Shown here: in pieces, positions 1-8,429 of the stretch | Layout of the letters: each line of letters starts with the position of its first letter | How positions within the stretch are numbered: the stretch's first letter is position 1 | NCBI GenBank assembly: GCA_035632955.1 | Contig: DASQFU010000011.1 | Span: 1 to 10,397, forward strand | Direction of reading: 5' to 3' | Source of the DNA: DASQFU01 sp035632955 | Lineage (GTDB): Bacteria > Eisenbacteria > RBG-16-71-46 | Length of the DNA: 10,397 nucleotides | Translations under genes and position numbers: made by a program | Notes under the pieces: model-generated | Databases searched by the model: none | What the model was told of the DNA's origin: nothing | Seen by the model: the letters and a program-made list of their open reading frames with translations, nothing else

Positions 1-294
1 GGTCTGGTGGGATGGGTCGACCGGCTCGGAGGACTGTTCGCGGGGGCGGCGCTCGGGCTCGCGATCGTCGCGTTCGTGCTGCTCGCCGCGCTCTCGCTCC
101 GCTTGCCGCGTCCGATCGCAGCCGGCGCGGGCGGTGCGCGCGTGACGGTGCCGTTGATGCGCGGTGGAGCGACGGCGTGCCGGATCTGCGCTCCCTACTT
201 TCCCGGGACCACCTGGCTCCGGCGGCGTTTTCTCGCGGCCGAGTTGCGGGCCGGCCGCCTCGCAGCGGACGCGAACTCCACGAAGAAAATCTGA
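1..294 (+). CDS. CvpA-like membrane protein, C-terminal part (5' end outside window)
   Basis: The frame is open from base 1 to a TGA at 292-294, so only the last 97 codons are present and the true start lies upstream. The visible part begins GLVGWVDRLGGLFAGAALG and runs into a hydrophobic helix ending near LLAALSL (about residues 9-33 of the fragment). The D-R-x-x-G-x-x-x-G signature followed by a final membrane helix is typical of the last transmembrane segment of CvpA/colicin V production family proteins. That family consists of inner-membrane proteins of about 160-190 residues with no settled biochemical function. The tail after the helix is Arg/Ala-rich and contains a CxxC pair (ACRICAPY), which is not a family hallmark. 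The gene lies 80 nt upstream of mutS2 in the same direction; cvpA-mutS2 adjacency is known in many bacteria and supports the call. Overlapping frames here lack any family signature. Confidence 0.72.
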   Translation, partial: GLVGWVDRLGGLFAGAALGLAIVAFVLLAALSLRLPRPIAAGAGGARVTVPLMRGGATACRICAPYFPGTTWLRRRFLAAELRAGRLAADANSTKKI

Positions 295-374
295 AGACGA
301 TCGAGCGTCCACCTTGCCGTCGGGCGCGGCAGCGCTCGGAGCGACCGGCGACACCGGTCTGGAAACGGAACGGC

Positions 375-2726
375 GTGGATCAGCATTCCCTGAAACTCCT
401 CGAGTTCGAGCGGATCACGGCCGCGATCGCGGAGCGCGCGGCCAGCGTGCGCGGGCAGGCGGCGCTGCGCGCGTGGCGTCCCCTGTCCGAGCGCGCGGCG
501 CGCGAGCGCGAGCAGAACCGGTTGTCGCAGGCGCTGCGGCGCGCCGCCGAGCCCGGCGAGTGGTGCTTCACGGGGCCCGGCGAGCTGCATGCGCTCACGG
601 CGGTCGCCTCCGAGCACGGTCTCGATGGTCCGGCCCTGGTCGAGGTGAAGCGTTGGCTCGAGGCTGGCGACGCGACCTTGCAGGCCTGGAGCGACGACGA
701 AACGCGCGAGCGGCATCCGGCGCTGGTCGAGATCGCCGATCGGGCCGCGCCGCCCGCGGGTTTGTTGGCCCGGCTTGCGCGCGCACTCGACGACGACGGC
801 TCGGTTCGTGACGCCGCTTCGCCTGCCCTGGCGCGGGCGCGCCGCGAGTTGCGCGAGGGAGAGCGCCGGCTCGAGCAGCAGCTCGAGCGCTGGGTGCGTC
901 CGTTCGGACCCGAGGCACACGTGACGCGTCACGGCGATCGCTTCGTGGCTCTGGTCCCGGCGGCCGGGTTCTCGCGCCGGCGCGGGATCGTGCACGACGT
1001 GTCGGGGAGCGCTCGCTCGCTCTACGTCGAGCCGCTGGAGGCGTGCGGGGACAACAACCATCTGCTCGAGCTGCGCGCCGCGGCCGCCGAGGAAGAGCGG
1101 CGGATCCTGAACGAGCTCTCGCAAGCGGTGTTCGAGACCAGGTCCGAGCTCGAGGAGTTGGAGGAAGCGCTGGTGCTGCTCGACACGTTGCGGGCGCGGG
1201 CCCGGTGGGCGCTCGATCTCGGCGCGGTCGCGATCGCGCCCGGCGGGGCACGCCTTCGGCTCGTGCGGGCGCGGCATCCGCTGCTGGCGATCGCCGAGCG
1301 CGGCGAGGGGCCGGCCCGGGCCGTGGTGCCGCTCGATCTCGAGCTCGGCTCCCCGGGGCGGCTGCTGCTCGTCAGCGGACCCAACATGGGCGGTAAGACG
1401 GTGCTGCTGAAGACCGTCGGCCTGGCGGTGTTGATGGCGCATGCGGGTCTGCCGGTGCTGGCGGCCGAGGGCAGCGCGGTGCCCGAGATCGAGGCGGTGG
1501 TCGTCGACCTCGGCGACGAGCAGTCGGTGGACCAGGGCCTTTCGACCTTTGCCGCGCATCTGAAAGTTCTGGCGCAGATGGCCGAGGTGGCCGGGGGGCG
1601 GACCCTGGTCCTGTGTGACGAGCTCGGGGCGGGGACCGACCCGGAGGAGGGGGCGGCACTCGGGCGCGCGCTGATCGAGCACTTCGCGGCGCGGGGGACG
1701 TGGGGGATCGTCACGACGCACTTGGGGAGTCTCAAACGACTGGCCGGTGAGGTGGCAGGAGTGGTCAACGGCTCGCTCGAGTTCGACGCGCAGACGTTGA
1801 CGTCGCGGTATCGTTTCCTGCCGGGGGTGCCGGGGGCGAGCCATGCGCTGTCGGTGGCGGAGCGACTCGGTTTTCCGGCGCCGCTGCTGGAGCGCGCGCG
1901 TCGCCTGACGCCCGAGCAGGCCCGCGCGCTGGAACGTCTGACCGAGGAGCTGGGGGCGGCGCACCGCGAGCTGCAAGCCGGGCGCGAAGCGCTGGCGCAC
2001 GCCGAACGCGAGGCGCGCGTGGCGGCGGAGGGGCACCGGCAGACCGAGGCCGAGATCCGCCGCGAGTGGACGGAGCGGCGGCGCGAGACGGCGCGCGAGG
2101 GGGAGGCGTTGCTGGCGCGGGCGCGCGGGCTCTGGCAGTCGCTCGATCGCGAATCCCGCAAGCGGGAGCTGGGGCGCGACCAGCTGCGCCCGATGAAGCA
2201 GGAGCTGCGGCGGCTGGAAGGAGATCTGGCGCCGCTCGCCGGACCGCCGGCCGAGGTCGAGCCGCTGCCGCCCGAGCACCTGACGGCGGGCCAGCGGGTG
2301 CGGGTCGTGGATCTCGGCGTCGATGCGGAGGTCGTGAACGGGCCGGATGCCGAGGGCCGCGTCGAGCTGCGGCGCGGAAGCTGGACCATCCAGAGCCACG
2401 CGAGCAAGCTGGCCGCGGCTGAACCGCGGGGCGGCGCGAGCGAGCCCGGTGTGCGCGGCACGTGGTCGCTGCCAGAGCAGGCGCCGAGCCTCGAGGTCGA
2501 CGTGCGCGGGATGGAAGTGGACGAGGCGCTCTCGACTCTGGACGGCGGGCTCGATCGCGCGCTGGTCGGCGGGTTGACGGAGCTGCGGATCATTCACGGG
2601 GTCGGTCGCGGCATCCTGCGCGCGGCGGTCGAGCGCCATCTGCGCGGGCATCCCCAGGTGGCCGAGCAGCGGTTGGGTCAGGTGGGCGAAGGCGGCCGCG
2701 GCGTGACGATCGCGAGGTTGCGATGA
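375..2726 (+). CDS. mutS2: Endonuclease MutS2 (MutS-family ATPase with Smr domain)
   Basis: The 783-residue product has the usual MutS2 length. Family members act on branched DNA and suppress recombination, and in Bacillus they also bind collided ribosomes. I chose the GTG at 375 because the protein then starts VDQHSLKLLEFERI, matching the MutS2 N-terminal pattern; a weak GGAA lies upstream, and the open frame further 5' overlaps the cvpA-like gene and has no family similarity. The core/clamp region shows GIVHDVSGSARSLYVEP (YVEP at 217-220). The ATPase has Walker A GPNMGGKT (335-342) and Walker B LVLCDE (D415, E416), followed by GAGTDPEEG and the TTHLGSLK switch. A charged coiled coil spans about 510-620. 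A short KOW-like beta segment (LTAGQRVRVVDLG) precedes the C-terminal Smr domain (about 706-783), which has VDVRG (D709), IIHGVGRGILR and EGGRGVTI. The usual Thr in HGxGTG is Arg here. The mismatch-recognition domain of MutS1 is absent. The stop overlaps the dnaG start (ATGA), suggesting translational coupling. Confidence 0.95.
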   Translation: MDQHSLKLLEFERITAAIAERAASVRGQAALRAWRPLSERAAREREQNRLSQALRRAAEPGEWCFTGPGELHALTAVASEHGLDGPALVEVKRWLEAGDATLQAWSDDETRERHPALVEIADRAAPPAGLLARLARALDDDGSVRDAASPALARARRELREGERRLEQQLERWVRPFGPEAHVTRHGDRFVALVPAAGFSRRRGIVHDVSGSARSLYVEPLEACGDNNHLLELRAAAAEEERRILNELSQAVFETRSELEELEEALVLLDTLRARARWALDLGAVAIAPGGARLRLVRARHPLLAIAERGEGPARAVVPLDLELGSPGRLLLVSGPNMGGKTVLLKTVGLAVLMAHAGLPVLAAEGSAVPEIEAVVVDLGDEQSVDQGLSTFAAHLKVLAQMAEVAGGRTLVLCDELGAGTDPEEGAALGRALIEHFAARGTWGIVTTHLGSLKRLAGEVAGVVNGSLEFDAQTLTSRYRFLPGVPGASHALSVAERLGFPAPLLERARRLTPEQARALERLTEELGAAHRELQAGREALAHAEREARVAAEGHRQTEAEIRREWTERRRETAREGEALLARARGLWQSLDRESRKRELGRDQLRPMKQELRRLEGDLAPLAGPPAEVEPLPPEHLTAGQRVRVVDLGVDAEVVNGPDAEGRVELRRGSWTIQSHASKLAAAEPRGGASEPGVRGTWSLPEQAPSLEVDVRGMEVDEALSTLDGGLDRALVGGLTELRIIHGVGRGILRAAVERHLRGHPQVAEQRLGQVGEGGRGVTIARLR

Positions 2727-4483
2727 CCACGAACAGTGCGCGGACCATCCGGCACGGCGCCGACGACTGGGTCGAACGGGTGCGCTCGGCGAGCGACCTG
2801 ATCGAGGTCGTCGGGCAGAGCGTCGCGCTCCGGCGCGCCGGCAGGAACTGGGTCGGGCTGTGCCCGTTCCACCAGGAGAAGACTCCCTCGTTCTCGGTCA
2901 ACGCGGAGCGGCAGTTCTACCACTGCTTCAGTTGCAAGGTGGGAGGTGACGTCTTCAAGTTCGTTCAGGAGAGCGAGAAGGTCGGGTTCCTGGAAGCGGT
3001 CGAGATGTTGAGCCGGCGCGCCGGCATTCCGGTGCCGGAACGGCGGACCGGCGGCTGGGGCGCGCGCTCCGGCGTGCTCGAAGCACTGGAGCAGGCGGCG
3101 GCGCTCTACGAGCAGTGGCTCGCCGACCCCGAGCGCGGGCGCACGACGCGCGCGTATCTGGACCGGCGCGGCATCGCTCGCGACACGGTGAAGCAGTTCC
3201 GGCTCGGTCTCGCGCCCGAGGGTTGGACCCACGTGTCCGAGCGGCTGCAGAGCCGGCTCGGCGAGGCGGTGCTGATCGAGGCCGGGCTAGTCATGCGGCG
3301 CACGGTGGCAGCGGAAGGAACGGCGCGCACCGGGGTCTACGACCGTTTCCGTCACCGTCTGATGGTGCCGCTGGTCGCGGTCGGTGGCGCGGTGATCGGG
3401 TTCGGCGCGCGCGCTCTGGGCGACGAGCCGCCGAAGTACCTGAACTCGCCGGAGACGCCGCTTTACCGCAAGGGCTCGTTCCTGTTCGCGCTCGAGCTGG
3501 CCCGCAAGGCGGCGGCCGCCCAGGAGGAGCTGGTGGTGGTCGAAGGTTACTTCGACGTCATCGCCCTCCATCAGGCCGGCATCCACAACGTCGTCGCGAC
3601 CAGCGGCACCGCCCTGACCGGCGATCAGGCGCGACTGTTGAAGCGGGTGACCCCGCGCGTCGCGCTCACGTACGACGGCGACGCCGCCGGGCAGGACGCG
3701 ATGTTGCGCTCGCTCGGCACCCTGTTCGCCGAAGGCCTGGACGTGGTGGTCGTGGACCTGCCGGCGGGCTCCGATCCGGATACATTGGTGGGTGAACAGG
3801 GCGCGGAAGGCTGGCACCGTGCACGGGCCGGCGCCTACGATCCGGTCGAGTTCGTTCAGCGGCACGTGCTGCGGGAGACCGGCGCGGCGGGCGATCCGCG
3901 CGAGCGCGCGTTACAAGCGGTGGTGCGGTTGGCGGCGGACGTGCGCGACCCGGTGCGCGAGGCGATGCTGCTCGAGCACGCGTCGCGCGTGTTCGGGTTC
4001 TCGGCCGCGGTCCTGGGACGGGCGGTGAGGTTGCGCCGCAGCGGGCAGCGGTCCGAGTCGCCACTCCAGGTGGCGGTGCGCCGCGAGCGGCGGACGGAGC
4101 AGGTCGCCGAGCATCATCTATTGGCGGCGCTGCTGCACGCGCCCGAGGGGCTAGCCGGCGCGCGCGAGCAGATTACGCCCGGGGATTTCCTGGACCCGAC
4201 CGCGCGCGCGCTCGCGGACTGGCTGTGGGCCGGCAACCAAGGATGGCCCGAAGCGAACGAGACGGCGGCGCTCGCGCGCGAGCTGTTCGCGTCGGGTCCC
4301 GAAACGTTGGATTGGATGGCCGAAGCGACCGGGGCGACCCGGAAGCTCGTGGAGCGGCGGCTGCGCCGGCGACTCCGCGAGCGCGAACAACAGCTCAAGC
4401 GCGCCGCGGAAGGCGATGAAACGTCGCGGCTGATGCAGGAAATCCACGAGATCGCACGATCACTTCATGAACTGACCGCCTGA
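2723..4483 (+). CDS. dnaG: DNA primase DnaG
   Basis: This 586-residue replicative primase makes RNA primers at the fork; E. coli DnaG has 581 residues. The start ATG overlaps the mutS2 stop, with GAGG at 2714-2717 as a ribosome site, and the protein then reads DDWVERVRSASDLIEVVG, a typical DnaG N-terminus. The CHC2 zinc finger is complete: C47-x2-H50 and C68-x2-C71 around TPSFSVN. The catalytic core contains FRHRLMVPLVAVGGAVIGFGAR and PKYLNSPETPLYRKG. The Toprim metal site shows E274 in VEGYFDV, D318 and D320 in YDGD, and D351/D353 in SDPDT, so all acidic ligands are present. The C-terminal part (about 460-586) fits the helical DnaB-binding region and is, as usual, weakly conserved. dnaG is followed after 15 nt by rpoD, the conserved order of the macromolecular synthesis operon. 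rpsU is not upstream; mutS2 is. Confidence 0.97.
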   Translation: MTTNSARTIRHGADDWVERVRSASDLIEVVGQSVALRRAGRNWVGLCPFHQEKTPSFSVNAERQFYHCFSCKVGGDVFKFVQESEKVGFLEAVEMLSRRAGIPVPERRTGGWGARSGVLEALEQAAALYEQWLADPERGRTTRAYLDRRGIARDTVKQFRLGLAPEGWTHVSERLQSRLGEAVLIEAGLVMRRTVAAEGTARTGVYDRFRHRLMVPLVAVGGAVIGFGARALGDEPPKYLNSPETPLYRKGSFLFALELARKAAAAQEELVVVEGYFDVIALHQAGIHNVVATSGTALTGDQARLLKRVTPRVALTYDGDAAGQDAMLRSLGTLFAEGLDVVVVDLPAGSDPDTLVGEQGAEGWHRARAGAYDPVEFVQRHVLRETGAAGDPRERALQAVVRLAADVRDPVREAMLLEHASRVFGFSAAVLGRAVRLRRSGQRSESPLQVAVRRERRTEQVAEHHLLAALLHAPEGLAGAREQITPGDFLDPTARALADWLWAGNQGWPEANETAALARELFASGPETLDWMAEATGATRKLVERRLRRRLREREQQLKRAAEGDETSRLMQEIHEIARSLHELTA

Positions 4484-4498
4484 GGGGAGCCGGAGCCC

Positions 4499-6394
<1,896 letters not shown>

Positions 6395-6434
6395 CGCTGC
6401 GAGGCGCGACCGGCCGCGGCGACCGGACGCACCG

Positions 6435-7076
6435 TCAGGGATTGAAGTCGGGCTGCAGCCGGAGGTCGGTCGCCTTGGCCGTGTCGCCCGGCGCCGCGAC
6501 GTCCACCGAGACGATGGTCGACGTGTAGCCGGGCGAATGCGCGGTGACGCTCCAGCGGCCGGGCGGCCCCCACAGCAGGTAGCGCCCGGCGGCATCGGTG
6601 GTCGTGAGCGCGAACGGAAAGTCGCACGAAACGACGATGCCGCTCTGGTCACCGGCCCCGATCCGGGTCGCGATCCCGCGAATGTATCCCGGGGGCGAGA
6701 GGTGAACGTCGACGGCGGCACCCGGGACCGTCGCCACGGCGCGCCCGCCGATCTCCGGAGCCACGAATCCATCGACGAGAAACGACCCGGCCGGGACGCC
6801 CGCGATCGAGAATCGCCCCTCCACGCCTGCGGTCGCAGTCCACATCCAGAACGAGCCGCCGATCGCGCCTTCACTCGCGATGCGCACGCTGGCACCCTCC
6901 GCAAACACGCCGTCAGGATCGAGCACCGTACCTTGGAGCGTGGAGGTCGGAATCGGCTCCGGCCGTGACGGCGACTCTGCGCAGCCGGAGAGCGCGAGCA
7001 GCACGGCGAGCGCCGAGAACGTGATCCAATCGCGCGCGGCACGCGCGGCGCACGCGACTCGAGCGAGCGAGCGCAT
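6435..7076 (-). CDS. Secreted lipoprotein with two carboxypeptidase-regulatory-like domains
   Basis: I did not recognise a named gene. With the ATG at 7076 the product has 213 residues. It starts MRSLARVACAARAARDW, then has a hydrophobic core and a lipobox LSGC with the lipidated Cys at position 32, so export and anchoring to a membrane are expected. The mature part looks like two tandem beta-sandwich domains of the CarboxypepD_reg type. Domain 1 is about 45-125 (TLQGTVLDPDG... GRFSIAGVPAG) and domain 2 about 130-207 (IRGIATRIG... GRYLLWGPPG... SPGYTS). The shared G-[RY]-[FY]-x-[IL]-x-G-x-P-x-G pattern supports this. No catalytic residues are expected; such domains serve as structural or binding modules in cell-surface proteins. 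An upstream in-frame ATG at 7103 adds nine residues (PAIRSRPT before MRSL) and remains possible; neither start has a clear ribosome site. The gene converges on rpoD with 40 nt between stops and diverges from the tRNA promoter. Confidence 0.8.
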   Translation of the reverse strand: MRSLARVACAARAARDWITFSALAVLLALSGCAESPSRPEPIPTSTLQGTVLDPDGVFAEGASVRIASEGAIGGSFWMWTATAGVEGRFSIAGVPAGSFLVDGFVAPEIGGRAVATVPGAAVDVHLSPPGYIRGIATRIGAGDQSGIVVSCDFPFALTTTDAAGRYLLWGPPGRWSVTAHSPGYTSTIVSVDVAAPGDTAKATDLRLQPDFNP

Positions 7077-7213
7077 CGTAGGACGAGATCGGATCGCCGG
7101 CATGCGAGAATGATCGGTCTTCCGCGCGAGCGCTGGCAAGTCGCGGCATGGAGAGAACCCTCGCTTCGCGGCGGCCGAAACGAGCACGAGCGCGCGCTGT
7201 TCGCGTGCATGCC

Positions 7214-7243
7214 TTGACACCCTTCCGGAGCGGGTGCTAGAAA
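7214..7243 (+). promoter_or_regulatory. Sigma-70-type promoter for the tRNA genes
   Basis: A perfect TTGACA (-35) at 7214-7219 is followed, after 18 nt, by TAGAAA at 7238-7243, with TG at 7235-7236 giving an extended -10 (TGCTAGAAA). The GC-rich stretch after the -10 (CAGCCGG) is typical of stable-RNA promoters under growth-rate or stringent control. The predicted start near 7250 leaves about 34 nt of leader before the first tRNA. It faces away from the lipoprotein gene. The transcription start and the regulation are inferred. Confidence 0.82.
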
Positions 7244-7283
7244 CAGCCGGCTTCTGGCTCCGCGATTCATGAGCGCCCATGCC

Positions 7284-7357
7284 GGGCCCATAGCTCAGCG
7301 GTCCAGAGCGGCCGGCTCATAACCGGCGAGACCCTGGTTCGAATCCAGGTGGGCCCA
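7284..7357 (+). tRNA. tRNA with CAU anticodon, probably tRNA-Ile2 (else elongator Met)
   Basis: A complete 74-nt cloverleaf can be drawn. The acceptor stem is GGGCCCA (7284-7290) with TGGGCCC (7350-7356) and discriminator A7357. The D-stem is GCTC/GAGC, and the anticodon stem GCCGG/CCGGC closes the loop CTCATAA with CAT at 7318-7320. The T-arm is CCTGG-TTCGAAT-CCAGG. A G1-C72 pair and the lack of three G-C pairs of GGG/CCC type in the anticodon stem argue against initiator tRNA. The C4-G69 and C5-G68 pairs and the CGGCTCATAACCG arm resemble tRNA-Ile2, whose C34 is changed to lysidine by TilS, but elongator Met cannot be excluded. CCA is not encoded (the sequence continues CTT). Confidence 0.93.
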
Positions 7358-7421
7358 CTTCATCATCACGGGCCGAGGCGATGGGACCGGGGCCTGGGGC
7401 GGACCGGCACACGAACATTCC

Positions 7422-7497
7422 GGGCGGATAGCTCAGCTGGTAGAGCACCAGGATCACAACCTGGGGGTCACAGGTTCGAGCCCTGTTCCGCCCACCA
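7422..7497 (+). tRNA. tRNA-Val (anticodon CAC), CCA encoded
   Basis: This is a 76-nt cloverleaf. The acceptor stem is GGGCGGA (7422-7428) with TCCGCCC (7487-7493), discriminator A7494 and an encoded CCA at 7495-7497. The D-stem is GCTC/GAGC. The anticodon stem CCAGG/CCTGG closes the loop ATCACAA, with anticodon CAC at 7455-7457 (reads GTG, Val). The T-arm is ACAGG-TTCGAGC-CCTGT. Base 32 is A rather than the usual pyrimidine, facing A38. It lies 64 nt after the CAU tRNA and is probably processed from the same transcript. Confidence 0.9.
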
Positions 7498-7653
7498 TCA
7501 CCCTACGGGGCGATCGGCCCCCGGGCGTTTCAAGGATCGAGGTCCGACCCATGAAGGCGCAGGGCCCAGGTTCACGATCGTCGACGCCGCGGGCGAGCAA
7601 GAGCCGCCCGCACCCGCTCGACCCGAGCGGGGCGTTCGGGCCATCCGCGCGCG

Positions 7654-7678
7654 CGGGGATGCCGTCCAGGCATCCCCG
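7654..7678 (+). terminator. Perfect 10-bp hairpin, possible terminator or attenuator
   Basis: CGGGGATGCC and GGCATCCCCG are exact reverse complements separated by a 5-nt loop (GTCCA). The following bases are TTCGGTTG, a poor U-tract, so intrinsic termination would be inefficient. The hairpin ends 20 nt before the GTG of the zinc-ribbon gene and lies about 155 nt after the last tRNA. It could end the tRNA transcript, attenuate read-through, or act as a 5' UTR structure. The rest of 7498-7698 shows no gene I can support. Confidence 0.4.
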
Positions 7679-7689
7679 TTCGGTTGACT

Positions 7690-7694
7690 GAGGG
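7690..7694 (+). promoter_or_regulatory. Ribosome binding site that decides the zinc-ribbon gene start
   Basis: GAGGG lies 4 nt before the GTG at 7699. The alternative TTG at 7684 has no purine-rich sequence upstream, being preceded directly by the hairpin. This favours the GTG, although the spacing is on the short side. Confidence 0.5.
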
Positions 7695-7698
7695 CTCG

Positions 7699-8412
7699 GT
7701 GACCGAGGAGCTCCAGATTCTGTGGTCGCTCCACGGACTCGACGAGCAACTCGCGACCCTCAACGCCGCACTGCACCGCCATCCGGTTCAGCGCAAGAGC
7801 CTGAGCGACCGCGTCGGCGCCGAGCGCACGCGACTCGAAGGCTACAAGCAACAGGTCGCCGCCAAGCAGGTGAAGCGCCGCGAGATCGAACGGGACGTCG
7901 AGGCGCTGCAGGTGGAGGAGCGCAAGTTTCAAAGCCAGCTGCCGATGGTGAAGAAGAACGAAGAGTATCAGGCGCTGCTGCACGAGATCACCGCCTCCAA
8001 AGCGCGGCGCTCGGAGCGCGAGACGGAGCTGCTGCTGCTCCTGGACGAGGAAGAGCGGTTGCAGGGTGAGCGCCCCGAGTTGGAGCGCACGCTGGCGGGG
8101 GTCGAAAGCGAGGCGGCGTCGCGCGGGCGCGAGATCGACGCGGAGGAACAGCGCGAGCGGGAGCAGGCGGGTGTGATCGAGGCGCGGCGCGATGCGTTTC
8201 TCGCGCGCCTGCCGGCGGCCACACGCGCGCGCTACGAACGCATCCGCGGCTCGCGCGACGGCCGTGCGGTCGTGCCGATCGTCAAGGGCGCGTGCGGGGG
8301 CTGCTACCGTGGCCAACCGCCGCAGGTGCTGCAGGAAGCGCGGCGCAGCGATCGGCTGCTGACGTGCGAGGGCTGCGGGCGGCTACTCGTGTGGCCGCCG
8401 GACGCCGTCTAG
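7699..8412 (+). CDS. Coiled-coil C4-type zinc-ribbon protein (CT398/FlgZ family)
   Basis: The 237-residue protein starts at GTG as MTEELQILWSLHGLDEQL. Residues about 3-175 form a long charged antiparallel coiled coil. They include the family-typical turn QLPMVKKNEEYQALLHEI (about 80-97). The C-terminus is a zinc ribbon with C199-x2-C202 and C223-x2-C226 flanking a GQPPQVLQEARRSDRLLTC stretch. The length and layout match the C4-type zinc-ribbon/DUF164 family. Characterised members are Chlamydia CT398 and Helicobacter HP0958 (FlgZ), which bind the sigma factor RpoN, and in Helicobacter also flaA mRNA. The role in this organism is not known. In many genomes this gene sits just upstream of an RNase H gene, which suggests a nucleic-acid-linked task; here a patatin gene is between them. 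A TTG at 7684 is an alternative start. The patatin gene follows after 17 nt. Confidence 0.88.
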   Translation: MTEELQILWSLHGLDEQLATLNAALHRHPVQRKSLSDRVGAERTRLEGYKQQVAAKQVKRREIERDVEALQVEERKFQSQLPMVKKNEEYQALLHEITASKARRSERETELLLLLDEEERLQGERPELERTLAGVESEAASRGREIDAEEQREREQAGVIEARRDAFLARLPAATRARYERIRGSRDGRAVVPIVKGACGGCYRGQPPQVLQEARRSDRLLTCEGCGRLLVWPPDAV

Positions 8413-8429
8413 CCTCTCCGGTCACGTTC

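Noticed and set aside
12..374. Upstream extension of the MutS2 frame
   Set aside because: The extra 121 residues show no MutS2 similarity and overlap the CvpA-like helix in another frame; the family N-terminus begins at the GTG at 375.
195..2651. An 818-codon - strand open frame opposite mutS2
   Set aside because: No recognisable motif, biased composition, and full overlap with a gene showing all MutS2 motifs.
2462..2722. Upstream extension of the DnaG frame inside mutS2
   Set aside because: Overlaps the conserved Smr domain; the ATG at 2723 has a ribosome site and precedes the typical DnaG start.
6395..6434. Possible bidirectional terminator between rpoD and the lipoprotein gene
   Set aside because: The repeated GCGACCGG and CCGCGG palindrome do not form a stable stem-loop with a T-run on either strand.
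7109..7139. A weak - strand promoter for the lipoprotein gene (TTGCCA, 19-nt spacer, ATCATT)
   Set aside because: Spacer too long and -10 poor; not distinguishable from chance.
7506..7523. Short GGGGC/GCCCC inverted repeat after tRNA-Val
   Set aside because: Only 5 bp in a GC-rich stretch with no U-tract; expected by chance.
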